From assembly GCA_003444085.1 (NCBI GenBank), contig DLVL01000023.1, positions 1 to 19,395 on the forward strand: a stretch of 19,395 bases of DNA, given 5' to 3'. Made by a program: the position numbers and the translations under genes. Each line of letters opens with the position of its first letter. The first letter of the stretch is position 1. The DNA is from Kosmotogaceae bacterium. Lineage in GTDB: Bacteria > Thermotogota > Thermotogae > Petrotogales > Kosmotogaceae. The notes beneath the pieces were generated by a model. The model saw only the letters and a list, made by a program, of their open reading frames with translations. It ran no database searches and was not told where the DNA came from. Positions 1 to 7,467 of the stretch are shown in pieces.

Positions 1-1154
1 CCCACTATGACCACGTTTCTTCTTTGCCTTGCATCCTTCAACGCTGGCCAAGAGCGCGGGTTATCACTTCTGCTGACAACAGACAGACTGCTCTCAGAAT
101 TCTCCACAACTCGGTCGAAGTCATGAAGAAGCGCAATGAAAAGGACTCTGAACCTGTGCTTTATAACCATGGCGAAATCAACGCACTCAAGAAAACAATC
201 GAGGATATTCAATATGGAGATGCCGTTTTCCTGGGTAAAGACTTGAGACTCGAGCTTCTCCCTGCCGGTCATGTGATGGGGGCTTCATCTGTCCTGCTCT
301 CTCTAGATGGGAACAGGGTATTCTACACCGGTGATATCTCTCTTTCAAACCAGTTAACCGTTCCCTCTGCCGTTCTCCCTGAGAGTTCAGATGTGGTGAT
401 ATCTGAAGGAACTTACGGAATGAGCGAGCAGAGTGTATCGACAAGATATGAAGAGCTGAAACGGCTAATCGATCTTATTTCAGCGACCGTCGAGTCTGGT
501 GGAAGGGTCTTACTGCCTGTCTTTGCTTTGGGCAGAGGACAGGAAGCGATTTATATGGTTCTAAAGGCAATTGAAGATGGGAGACTTCCCAAAGTGCCGG
601 TATACATAAATGGTATGGTCTCAGCGCTTACGGGAATATACCTTCAGACGTATCTGAGAGCAGATAAGACAATCAGGAGTTGGCTTGCTTCAGCAATGAA
701 CAGATATACAACTGTGCTTCCGAAGAACATTGACAGAGTACTGCTATCCAGAAAACCTTCCATCATGATACTCAGCTCAGGGATGCTCGTGGAAGAAACA
801 CTGTCGTATCTCTTTGCATCTCACATGGTCAGATCGGAGAAGGACTCCATAATCTTCATGGGTTACCAGAGCCCTGACTCACCAGGATTTCATCTACTGA
901 GAGCCTTCAAGGAGGGAGAAGAGTCTTTCCTCTTCAATGAAGAAGAAGTTGAAATACGATGTAGAGCAATTGAGAACATGAACTTCTCGGGCCATGCTAC
1001 ATACGAAGAGCTGCTGTCTATTCCGAGGCAGCTGGGTTCTTCCAGGCTTGTGCTTGTTCACGGCGACAGTAATGCCCTTGAAAACATCGCACAAGAGGTG
1101 ACGTACGAGTTTGATGTGCACATACCTTCAAATCTGGAAGAAGTTGTCTTCTGA
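1..1154 (+). CDS. beta-CASP metallo-beta-lactamase-fold RNase/hydrolase, 5'-truncated
   Basis: The gene enters from the left edge: the reading frame is open from base 3 and begins inside the metal motif H-Y-D-H-V-S-S-L-P, so the true start and first strands are outside the window. Later motifs are GHVMGA (third metal His), YTGD (metal Asp), ISEGTYG (beta-CASP motif A acidic residue), SGHATYEEL (motif B His) and LVHGD near the C-terminus (RMMBL region). This order is typical of the CPSF73/RNase J-like beta-CASP family, whose members cut RNA with two zinc ions. A specific substrate cannot be read from the sequence. The TTG at 24 is not the start, because it lies after the metal motif. The protein ends with no clear strong terminator before the tRNA promoter. 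Family call is confident; exact role is not. Confidence 0.85.
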   Translation, partial: HYDHVSSLPCILQRWPRARVITSADNRQTALRILHNSVEVMKKRNEKDSEPVLYNHGEINALKKTIEDIQYGDAVFLGKDLRLELLPAGHVMGASSVLLSLDGNRVFYTGDISLSNQLTVPSAVLPESSDVVISEGTYGMSEQSVSTRYEELKRLIDLISATVESGGRVLLPVFALGRGQEAIYMVLKAIEDGRLPKVPVYINGMVSALTGIYLQTYLRADKTIRSWLASAMNRYTTVLPKNIDRVLLSRKPSIMILSSGMLVEETLSYLFASHMVRSEKDSIIFMGYQSPDSPGFHLLRAFKEGEESFLFNEEEVEIRCRAIENMNFSGHATYEELLSIPRQLGSSRLVLVHGDSNALENIAQEVTYEFDVHIPSNLEEVVF

Positions 1155-1199
1155 GATTGATTGCAGCCTTGCTTGAAGCGTTGAGGGCTGTTGCTTCCC

Positions 1200-1231
1200 T
1201 TGACAACGATAAGTCCCGGTGATAATATAAT
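1200..1231 (+). promoter_or_regulatory. promoter of the tRNA cluster
   Basis: A perfect -35 hexamer TTGACA (1200-1205) is followed by the A/T-rich stretch GATAATATAAT (1221-1231). TATAAT at 1226-1231 gives a long 20-base spacer and would start transcription almost at the first base of tRNA-Leu (1239). GATAAT at 1221-1226 gives a 15-base spacer. TAATAT at 1223-1228, preceded by TG, gives 17. Which -10 register is used is uncertain. Confidence 0.7.
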
Positions 1232-1238
1232 ACAGGCT

Positions 1239-1327
1239 GCCGGGGTGGCGGAATTGGCAGACGCTACGGACTTAAAATCCGTTGGGACGAGGGTCTCGTG
1301 TGGGTTCAACTCCCATCCCCGGCACCA
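1239..1327 (+). tRNA. tRNA-Leu (UAA)
   Basis: Cloverleaf seen directly: acceptor GCCGGGG pairs with CCCCGGC, anticodon stem ACGGA/TCCGT encloses loop CTTAAAA with anticodon TAA, a long class II variable arm has stem ACGAG/CTCGT, and the T arm reads GTGGG-TTCAACT-CCCAT. CCA is encoded (1325-1327). The long variable arm and anticodon fix leucine; it should read UUA and UUG. First gene of a three-tRNA unit. Confidence 0.96.
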
Positions 1328-1375
1328 GGAGAAAAAAATACAAGCCATTGGCCTTTGATAGATAGTTTAATACGT

Positions 1376-1452
<77 letters not shown>

Positions 1453-1459
1453 GTTTTCA

Positions 1460-1536
1460 GGCGGTGTAGCTCAGCTGGCTAGAGCATGCGGTTCATACCC
1501 GCAGAGTCGTCAGTTCGATTCTGACCGCCGCCACCA
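1460..1536 (+). tRNA. elongator tRNA-Met (CAU)
   Basis: Acceptor GGCGGTG pairs with CGCCGCC (one G-U), anticodon stem TGCGG/CCGCA encloses loop TTCATAC with anticodon CAT, and the T arm is GTCAG-TTCGATT-CTGAC. CCA is encoded. The fully paired acceptor excludes an initiator. The body resembles known elongator tRNA-Met; a lysidine-modified tRNA-Ile2, which also has CAT in its gene, is the less likely alternative. Confidence 0.92.
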
Positions 1537-1556
1537 GTCATGATAAAAGTCGACTG

Positions 1557-1579
1557 AAGACCCCATAAGGGGTCTTTTT
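1557..1579 (+). terminator. intrinsic terminator of the tRNA unit
   Basis: Perfect 8-bp stem AAGACCCC/GGGGTCTT with ATAA loop and a T run (1575-1579), 20 bases after the last tRNA. The next 150 bases up to the speD promoter show nothing I can support. Confidence 0.93.
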
Positions 1580-1729
1580 GTTGGGAAATGTCTATGTAAT
1601 CGAACTTTCACTCTAAGGCAACAATTGCTGGGCTCGTTTCGTTCCCTTTGTTGATGGGCTTTTTAGCCGCAGATACGTTCTACGAGTTAGCTTGAAATTC
1701 ACCTTAACGCTATTTTTACAACAGTTTGT

Positions 1730-1759
1730 TTGACTTTGAGCAACAGCTGCGAATATAAT
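1730..1759 (+). promoter_or_regulatory. speD-speE promoter
   Basis: TTGACT (1730-1735) and a perfect TATAAT (1754-1759) are separated by 18 bases. Expected transcription start is near 1766, leaving a leader of about 70 bases before speD. It is the best-scoring promoter by eye in the window. Confidence 0.82.
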
Positions 1760-1768
1760 GCTTATCGC

Positions 1769-1821
1769 ATGGCTATTTCTGCCATTGTTGACCTTGCCCG
1801 AAAGGGGGGTCAATAATTTTT
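1769..1821 (+). promoter_or_regulatory. speD leader: short ORF and terminator-like hairpin
   Basis: Just after the predicted transcription start lies an ORF of 15 codons, ATG at 1769 to TAA at 1814, encoding MAISAIVDLARKGGQ. Its 3' half coincides with a hairpin: TTGACC (1788-1793) pairs with GGTCAA (1808-1813), and inside it CCC-GAAA-GGG forms a GNRA-capped stem. A T run (1817-1821) follows, and then the speD ribosome site. The arrangement fits an attenuator, but whether it terminates in vivo and whether the small ORF is translated are inferences; there is no Shine-Dalgarno before it, so it would have to be nearly leaderless. Confidence 0.5.
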
Positions 1822-1839
1822 GTATGGAGGGAAGTGAAA

Positions 1840-2241
1840 TTGAAGAACAACAGGGCTCTCGGGCGCCATCTTGTGGCGGAGTTTTTTGAATGCCTCCCTG
1901 AGGCACTGGACGACATCGATTTTGTCGTTCAGACGATGCGCGAGGCAGCAGTAATTGCAGGCGCGACCATCGTCGACACTTCCTTTCACCGCTTCTTACC
2001 TCATGGAATAAGCGGTGTAGTTGTTATCGCTGAATCTCATCTGACTATTCACACATGGCCAGAGTACGAATATGCAGCGATAGACCTCTTCACATGTGGT
2101 GATGAGGTTAACCCATGGAAAGCATTTGATTACTTGAGGAAAAAGCTCAAGTCATCCAGAACAGATGTTACTGAGCACTCTAGAGGGAAGTACTCAGATA
2201 TCGGCGTTCCCGAGGGCTCGCCACACAAGATCGCAACGTAG
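1840..2241 (+). CDS. speD: S-adenosylmethionine decarboxylase proenzyme
   Basis: Decarboxylates S-adenosylmethionine to give the aminopropyl donor for polyamine synthesis. It belongs to the short prokaryotic pyruvoyl class (Thermotoga type). The proenzyme cuts itself at Glu-Ser in VIAESHLTIHTWPE; that Ser becomes the pyruvoyl group. The processing His (ESHLTIH) and the catalytic Cys (LFTCGD) are both in place, with spacing matching the known Ser63/His68/Cys83 pattern. Start: the strong GGAGGG at 1826-1831 is only a few bases from the GTG at 1834 but about 9 bases from the TTG at 1840, so I prefer TTG (133 residues); the GTG would add two residues. It is followed 15 bases later by speE, so the two steps of spermidine-type synthesis are co-transcribed. 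Confidence 0.96.
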   Translation: MKNNRALGRHLVAEFFECLPEALDDIDFVVQTMREAAVIAGATIVDTSFHRFLPHGISGVVVIAESHLTIHTWPEYEYAAIDLFTCGDEVNPWKAFDYLRKKLKSSRTDVTEHSRGKYSDIGVPEGSPHKIAT

Positions 2242-2256
2242 CCGGGAGGTGTAGGA

Positions 2257-3132
2257 ATGGATGATAGAGAGCTTCGTACAATGCGCCACCTTTTCTTCAT
2301 GGAGTACTACTCAGGAGGAAACACAGGGCTCTTCATGAAAATGAAGAAGCTCATATACTCATACCAGAGCCCTTACCAGAGAATCGACATATTCGAGCAC
2401 CCTGACTTCGGTAGAGTCTTTACACTTGACGGAATAGTAATGTGCACCGAGGCAGATGAGTTTATGTACCACGAGATGCTTGCCCATGTTCCTCTCTTCT
2501 CACATTCTGGACCCGAGAGAGTGCTGATAATAGGAGGCGGTGATGGCGGCACACTGCGTGAAGTTCTCAAACATGAATCCGTTACCGAGGTCATTGTCTG
2601 CGAGATTGATCCCTACGTAATCGAAGCAGCGAAGAAGTATCTTCCCCAAACGGCTTTTGAGTTTGATAACCCCAAAACAACGATTGTCAATGAAAATGGT
2701 GCTGACTATATTAAACAGTATAAAGACTATTTCGATGCGATTATCGTGGACTCAACAGATCCTACAGCAGGAGAAGGTGGATACCTTTTTACAAAGGACT
2801 TCTACAGGTGTTGTGCAGATGCTCTGAAGACTGACGGCGTTTTTTCTGCTGAGACTGAAGACCCCTTCTATGACAAAGGCTGGGTGGCAATAGCGTTCAA
2901 CCGCATATCTTCTGTCTTTGCCAATAATGCTGTTTATTGTGGGTTCATGACCACATATCCTTCTGGAATGTGGACTTACACATTTGCATCAAAGTCGAGA
3001 GATCCTCAGAGAGATTTTGATACAGAAAGAGCAGCCCGTATGGAAAAACTGTTCCATTACTACAACAGGGAAATACATCGCTCGGCATTTGCTCTTCCAA
3101 CTTTTGTCAAAGAATTGATCGGAAAAGCCTGA
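2257..3132 (+). CDS. speE: polyamine aminopropyltransferase (spermidine synthase)
   Basis: Transfers the aminopropyl group from decarboxylated SAM (made by the SpeD encoded just upstream) to a diamine, normally putrescine; in thermophilic relatives agmatine or longer polyamines can also be acceptors, so the exact substrate is open. At 291 residues it has the family length. The donor-binding glycine loop IIGGGDGGTLRE lies at about 91-102, the acidic ribose/donor residues in VCEIDPY at about 114-120, and the catalytic D-S-T-D-P at 165-169, followed by a gatekeeping loop ending YLFTKDFY. A GGGAGGTG ribosome site precedes the ATG. The downstream lepA has its own promoter and a terminator-like hairpin lies between them. 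Confidence 0.95.
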   Translation: MDDRELRTMRHLFFMEYYSGGNTGLFMKMKKLIYSYQSPYQRIDIFEHPDFGRVFTLDGIVMCTEADEFMYHEMLAHVPLFSHSGPERVLIIGGGDGGTLREVLKHESVTEVIVCEIDPYVIEAAKKYLPQTAFEFDNPKTTIVNENGADYIKQYKDYFDAIIVDSTDPTAGEGGYLFTKDFYRCCADALKTDGVFSAETEDPFYDKGWVAIAFNRISSVFANNAVYCGFMTTYPSGMWTYTFASKSRDPQRDFDTERAARMEKLFHYYNREIHRSAFALPTFVKELIGKA

Positions 3133-3149
3133 ACATAAAGGAGAGCTAT

Positions 3150-3202
3150 CCCTCCTGTGTCGAGACACGTGATAGAATCTCTCTGAACCGGGAGGGTTTT
3201 TT
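3150..3202 (+). promoter_or_regulatory. terminator-like hairpin that includes the lepA ribosome site
   Basis: CCCTCCTG (3150-3157) can pair with CGGGAGGG (3189-3196; one G-U), and six T follow (3197-3202). The 3' arm is also the lepA Shine-Dalgarno (GGGAGGG, 8 bases before the TTG). The loop holds the smaller hairpin GTGT-CGAG-ACAC (3157-3168) and the lepA promoter core. Read from speE, the RNA could terminate or hide the ribosome site. Confidence 0.6.
3165..3180 (+). promoter_or_regulatory. lepA promoter with extended -10
   Basis: TG-A-TAGAAT (TG at 3170-3171, TAGAAT at 3173-3178) is an extended -10 element; no convincing -35 is visible. Expected start is near 3185, downstream of the 5' arm of the surrounding hairpin. 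The 16-base core recurs with one change before rpsT (14346-14361). Confidence 0.6.
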
Positions 3203-3203
3203 C

Positions 3204-5018
3204 TTGTACAGAAGAGATCTAATAAGGAATATTTCAATAATCGCCCATATCGATCACGGGAAGACAACGCTTGTCGATCGGATTCTGGATTTGACAGATC
3301 CGGTTGATCGCAAGAGAGTCCATCATAACTTTCTCGATACGATGGATATTGAACGAGAAAGAGGTATCACCATAAAGGCTACTTCTGTAAAGGTCATGTA
3401 CGAAGCATCCGATGGAGACTCCTATGAAATTAACATCATCGATACCCCTGGACACGTTGATTTCACTTATGAAGTCTCGCGAAGCCTTGCAGCATGCGAA
3501 GGGGCAATACTCCTGGTCGACGCTACCCAGGGGGTCGAAGCCCAGACCGTTGCCAATGCTTATCTCGCCATCGAAAACAGTCTTGAGATAATTCCTGTCA
3601 TCAACAAGATAGATCTGCCAAATGCAAATATCGAGGAGACCATTGCAGAGCTTCATGACTTACTGGGCTTTGATGAATCCGACTGTATCATGGTGAGTGC
3701 AAAAACTGGTGAGAACGTTCCTGAGCTGCTAGAGAAGATTGTTAAGATCATCCCATCTCCAGGAGGTTCTGAAGAAAGCGCTCTGCGTGCACTAATCTTT
3801 GATGCGAATTACGACAGGTACAGAGGCGTTGTGGTGCACACAAGGATATTCGATGGCCAGGTTTCAAAGGATAACAGAATTCGAATGATGAGCACCGGTG
3901 AGGTCTTTGAAGTAATGGAGCTCGGGATTTTCACCCCTGAACCACTTCCTTCTGACTCTCTTGGAACCGGCGAGGTTGGTTATATAATCGCGGGGATTAA
4001 AGACATAGCCAGCGCGAGGATCGGCGATACTATTACATCAGCTCCTGAAGGAGCAAAGAAACCACTTCCTGGATACAAGGAAGCAAAACCGATGGTATAT
4101 GCTGGAATGTTCCCTGGAATGCCAGAGTACTATGATGAACTGAGAAAAGCCCTGGAAAAACTAAAACTCAATGATGCTGCGCTGGTTTTTGACCCTGAAA
4201 ACTCGCCTGCATTGGGTTTCGGATTCAGAGTTGGATTTCTTGGACTGCTTCACATGGACGTGGTCCGAGAACGCCTTGAACGTGAGTACAATATCGCAAT
4301 AATCCTCACCGCACCAAACGTTGTATATAAGGCGTATCTGAAGAATGGCAGAACAGTTGAAGTGACAAATCCGTCAGATTTCCCCGACGTTGATGAATCA
4401 GAGAGTGTTCAGGAGCCTTTTGCAGATCTTTCTGTTATAACACCATCCGAATACATGGGCAACATCATTGGCTTTATAACTAGCGAGAAGCGAGGAGAAT
4501 TCAAGACAGTTGAGAATGCGGGTAAGGACCGTGTCTCCCTTTCTTTCTCGATCCCTCTTGCGGAGATTATGTTCGATTTCTTTGACAAGATAAAAGCACT
4601 GTCCAGGGGTTTTGCATCAATGGATTACGATGTCACAGACTACCGGGACTCTGACCTTGTTAAAGTTACCATTCTTGTGAACAAAGAGACTGTTGATTCC
4701 CTTTCGTTCATCGTTCACAAAGATAAGGAGTACGAGCTCGCACGAAGAGTGGTCGAGAAGTTGAAAGACCTGATACCACAACATCAGTTTGAGATTCCTA
4801 TACAGGCCAAGTCGAGAGGAAGGATCATCGCACGAAGTACTATAAAAGCCCTCAGAAAAGATGTGCTTGCGAAGTGTTACGGAGGAGATGTAACGAGGAA
4901 AATGAAACTCCTGGAAAAGCAACGGGAGGGAAAAAAGCGGATGCGGGAAATCGGGAGCGTCAGTATTCCGCAATCTGCCTTCCTGGCTCTTCTCAGAGTA
5001 GGAGAAGATGAGTCGTGA
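3204..5018 (+). CDS. lepA: elongation factor 4 (LepA), ribosome-associated GTPase
   Basis: LepA/EF4 is a translational GTPase that acts on the 70S ribosome or on 30S biogenesis. The GTPase motifs are all present: AHIDHGKTT (14-22), switch region RERGITIK (51-58), DTPGHVDF (80-87) and NKID (134-137). The EF4-specific C-terminal part ends with the basic stretch rich in Lys/Arg (KSRGRI, RKMKLLEKQREGKKRMREIG) that contacts the ribosome. Length (604) is the usual one. Start is TTG, chosen because GGGAGGG lies 8 bases upstream and MYRRDLIRN is the expected beginning. The ribosome site can be sequestered in the hairpin described at 3150-3202. The stop overlaps the GTG of nfo by four bases. Confidence 0.97.
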   Translation: MYRRDLIRNISIIAHIDHGKTTLVDRILDLTDPVDRKRVHHNFLDTMDIERERGITIKATSVKVMYEASDGDSYEINIIDTPGHVDFTYEVSRSLAACEGAILLVDATQGVEAQTVANAYLAIENSLEIIPVINKIDLPNANIEETIAELHDLLGFDESDCIMVSAKTGENVPELLEKIVKIIPSPGGSEESALRALIFDANYDRYRGVVVHTRIFDGQVSKDNRIRMMSTGEVFEVMELGIFTPEPLPSDSLGTGEVGYIIAGIKDIASARIGDTITSAPEGAKKPLPGYKEAKPMVYAGMFPGMPEYYDELRKALEKLKLNDAALVFDPENSPALGFGFRVGFLGLLHMDVVRERLEREYNIAIILTAPNVVYKAYLKNGRTVEVTNPSDFPDVDESESVQEPFADLSVITPSEYMGNIIGFITSEKRGEFKTVENAGKDRVSLSFSIPLAEIMFDFFDKIKALSRGFASMDYDVTDYRDSDLVKVTILVNKETVDSLSFIVHKDKEYELARRVVEKLKDLIPQHQFEIPIQAKSRGRIIARSTIKALRKDVLAKCYGGDVTRKMKLLEKQREGKKRMREIGSVSIPQSAFLALLRVGEDES

Positions 5019-5893
5019 CAGAAAAGGGTATTCGCCTTGGAGCTCACATGTCCACTTCCAGAGGTTATCACAAGGTTCCGATGGACTCCGTGAGAATCGG
5101 CGCAAATACGTTCCAGATATTTCCCCACAGCCCATCCATGTGGAAAGCCAAACTCCCTGATGAAGATCTAGCCACGGAATTCAAAAGCGAAATGAAAAAT
5201 ACTGGAATCTCCCCGGAAGAGGTGCTGGTTCATTCGGGCTACCTGATAAACCTTGCCAGTCCTAAGGAAGATGTCAGGGAAAAATCAATCAGGTTGCTTT
5301 CTCTTGAAATGAAAATAGTGAAATCGCTCGGGATTAGAAATCTAACGTTTCATCCCGGGAGCCACCTTGGGACTGGTCTTGATTCGGGAATCGATAGAAT
5401 TGTAGAGGGTCTGGATATCGTCATTTCTGAGAATGAAGACATTGAGGTTCTGCTTCTATTAGAAAATGTGGCTGCAAAGGGTGGTCACATTGGAAGCAGG
5501 TTCGAAGAACTCAAGAGAATCATTGATCTCAGCTGCTATTCCAGGCGCTTGTTCATAACATATGACACATGCCATGGTTTCGATTCAGGTTATGATCTCA
5601 GCTCGAAAGAAAAGGTTGAAGCCCTTCTTCAGGATTTCGACAAAAAGATTGGCTTGCAGAGGTTGAAAATGATTCACGTGAATGATTCGAAATACCCTTT
5701 GGGTGCTGGCAAGGACAGACACGCCAGAATCGGAGAAGGTTACATTGGCAGGAAAGGATTCAGATGTTTTCTCAGTAACAGCTATGTTGAAAAGGTTCCG
5801 TGGATTCTCGAGACACCTGGAGATGACAAGGAGCATGCAGAGGACATTGCCACAATAAAGGAAATTCTTGGTCTGAGCGGTGAAGCAGGATGA
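5015..5893 (+). CDS. nfo: endonuclease IV (AP endonuclease)
   Basis: Cuts DNA 5' of abasic sites in base excision repair; a three-zinc TIM-barrel enzyme. All nine metal ligands can be assigned: H73 (LVHSGY), H113 (TFHPGS), E150 (LLENVA), D184 and H187 (YDTCHGF), H221 (MIHVND), D234 and H236 (DRHARIGEG) and E266 (LETPGD). At 292 residues it is slightly longer than the E. coli enzyme. The GTG start shares GTGA with the lepA stop, and its own stop shares ATGA with pyrG, so it is translated within a coupled series. The linkage to lepA and pyrG looks like simple packing and not a shared pathway. Confidence 0.96.
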   Translation: MTEKGIRLGAHMSTSRGYHKVPMDSVRIGANTFQIFPHSPSMWKAKLPDEDLATEFKSEMKNTGISPEEVLVHSGYLINLASPKEDVREKSIRLLSLEMKIVKSLGIRNLTFHPGSHLGTGLDSGIDRIVEGLDIVISENEDIEVLLLLENVAAKGGHIGSRFEELKRIIDLSCYSRRLFITYDTCHGFDSGYDLSSKEKVEALLQDFDKKIGLQRLKMIHVNDSKYPLGAGKDRHARIGEGYIGRKGFRCFLSNSYVEKVPWILETPGDDKEHAEDIATIKEILGLSGEAG

Positions 5894-7449
5894 AAAGAAA
5901 CTATGTGATAGTGACCGGAGGAGTACTCAGCGGTGTTGGTAAGGGTATATTATCAGCCTCAATTGCAAGGCTGATGAAGGAGTATGGTTTCAGGGTCAAT
6001 ACCCTCAAGATTGATCCGTATCTCAACATCGACGCGGGAACCATGAATCCCAATCAACATGGAGAAGTGTTTGTCACAGAAGATGGTTACGAAGCTGATC
6101 TCGATCTCGGGCACTATGAGAGATTCCTGGGCGTCGATATGAGACGCCATAATAATCTGACCGCAGGACAAATATACAAGTCTGTAATAGATAAAGAAAG
6201 AGAAGGGAAGTATCTGGGTTCCACGGTCCAGATTGTTCCTCATGTAACTGATGAGATCAAACAGAAAATCTCGGATCTTGATGGGGAACTGATAATCATC
6301 GAGATCGGCGGCACTGTTGGAGACATAGAAGGAGAAGTATTTCTTGAGGCAGTCAGGGAAATGACACTGGAGAACGACAAAGAGAACTTTCTTTTCGTTC
6401 ACGTGACATACGCTCCGCATCTGGAAGTCACAGATGAATTCAAGACCAAGCCCACGCAACAATCTGTACAGCTTCTGAGAAGAATTGGAATACAACCAGA
6501 TATGATAGTCGTGCGTTCTCAGTTTCCTGTTGAAGAACAGGATATTGAGAAGATCGCTCTCTTTGGAGGGGTTCCCAGATCTATGGTCTTCAATTTTCCT
6601 GATATTGAGAATGTCTACGAAGCTCCAGCCATACTTCACTCTTTCGATGTACACCACAAGATTGCTTCCAGGTTGAATATGAAGACTGATGGTCAGTTCA
6701 ACTGGGAGTACCCACGCGCTTTTGCCTCAAAGAAGGTTGCACTGATCGGCAAATACCTGGGCACGGGAGATTCTTACAAGAGTATTATCGAAAGCGTCGT
6801 TCTCTGCGGTACTGAAAAACCCGAGATTCTGGATTCACAATCGCTTGAAGGACTATCTCCCAAAGAACTGGATCTTATACTCAAAGAATATGAAGCTCTG
6901 ATTATTCCAGGAGGCTTTGGAAAACGAGGAATTGAAGGTAAGCTTGCTGCGATTCGCTACGCGAGAGAAAAAAACGTTCCAGTCCTGGGGATTTGTTTGG
7001 GAATGCAACTGATGATCATAGAGTTCGCTCGAAACGTCCAGAACTTGGCACAAGCAGATTCGACGGAATTTCACTTCGATACACCTTATCCCGTTGTGGA
7101 CATCATGGAAGATCAGAAGAAACTCCTCAACATGGGGGGAACAATGCGTCTAGGAGCACAAAAGGCCAAGGTCTTTCGTGAGACCAGTCTATTCTCCATT
7201 TATGAGACTGACGAGATATGGGAACGACACAGACATCGTTTCGAGGTAAACAGAGAGCTCGCCAGGCCATTTCTTTGTTACCCCGGGCAGGATTGTTCGG
7301 GCAGACTCACAGTATGTGCCGAAGAAGACTTCATTGAAGCCATCGAACTGCAGGGACACAGATTCTTCATTGGAGTTCAGTTTCACCCTGAGTTCAAGTC
7401 AAAAGTTGGGTTGCCACATCCGCTATTTAGAGCACTGCTAGACGCATGA
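5890..7449 (+). CDS. pyrG: CTP synthase
   Basis: Converts UTP to CTP using ATP and ammonia from glutamine. The N-terminal synthetase domain starts with the P-loop-like GGVLSGVGKG (10-19) and contains the metal-binding EIGGTVGDIEG (138-148). The C-terminal class I glutamine amidotransferase domain has the oxyanion-loop GGFGKRG (341-347), the nucleophile C369 in GICLGMQ, and the H499/E501 pair in QFHPEF. The 519 residues are at the short end of the family but nothing appears missing. The ATG overlaps the nfo stop (ATGA); the ribosome site is weak, so translation probably depends on coupling. Confidence 0.98.
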   Translation: MKRNYVIVTGGVLSGVGKGILSASIARLMKEYGFRVNTLKIDPYLNIDAGTMNPNQHGEVFVTEDGYEADLDLGHYERFLGVDMRRHNNLTAGQIYKSVIDKEREGKYLGSTVQIVPHVTDEIKQKISDLDGELIIIEIGGTVGDIEGEVFLEAVREMTLENDKENFLFVHVTYAPHLEVTDEFKTKPTQQSVQLLRRIGIQPDMIVVRSQFPVEEQDIEKIALFGGVPRSMVFNFPDIENVYEAPAILHSFDVHHKIASRLNMKTDGQFNWEYPRAFASKKVALIGKYLGTGDSYKSIIESVVLCGTEKPEILDSQSLEGLSPKELDLILKEYEALIIPGGFGKRGIEGKLAAIRYAREKNVPVLGICLGMQLMIIEFARNVQNLAQADSTEFHFDTPYPVVDIMEDQKKLLNMGGTMRLGAQKAKVFRETSLFSIYETDEIWERHRHRFEVNRELARPFLCYPGQDCSGRLTVCAEEDFIEAIELQGHRFFIGVQFHPEFKSKVGLPHPLFRALLDA

Positions 7450-7467
7450 TGAAGATGCTCAAGGAAG

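Noticed and set aside
1163..1191. Hairpin CAGCCTT/AGGGCTG after the beta-CASP gene
   Set aside because: The stem is short, the loop is 13 bases, and no T run follows, so it cannot be called a terminator.
1834..1836. GTG start for speD
   Set aside because: It is only two or three bases after GGAGGG; the in-frame TTG at 1840 has normal spacing. The difference is two residues and does not affect the call.
1613..1906. 97-residue minus-strand ORF over the speD leader
   Set aside because: It crosses the speD promoter, hairpin and start, with no ribosome site or family pattern.
5959..6657. 232-residue minus-strand ORF inside pyrG
   Set aside because: It is the antisense shadow of the well-supported pyrG, has no ribosome site and no recognisable motif.
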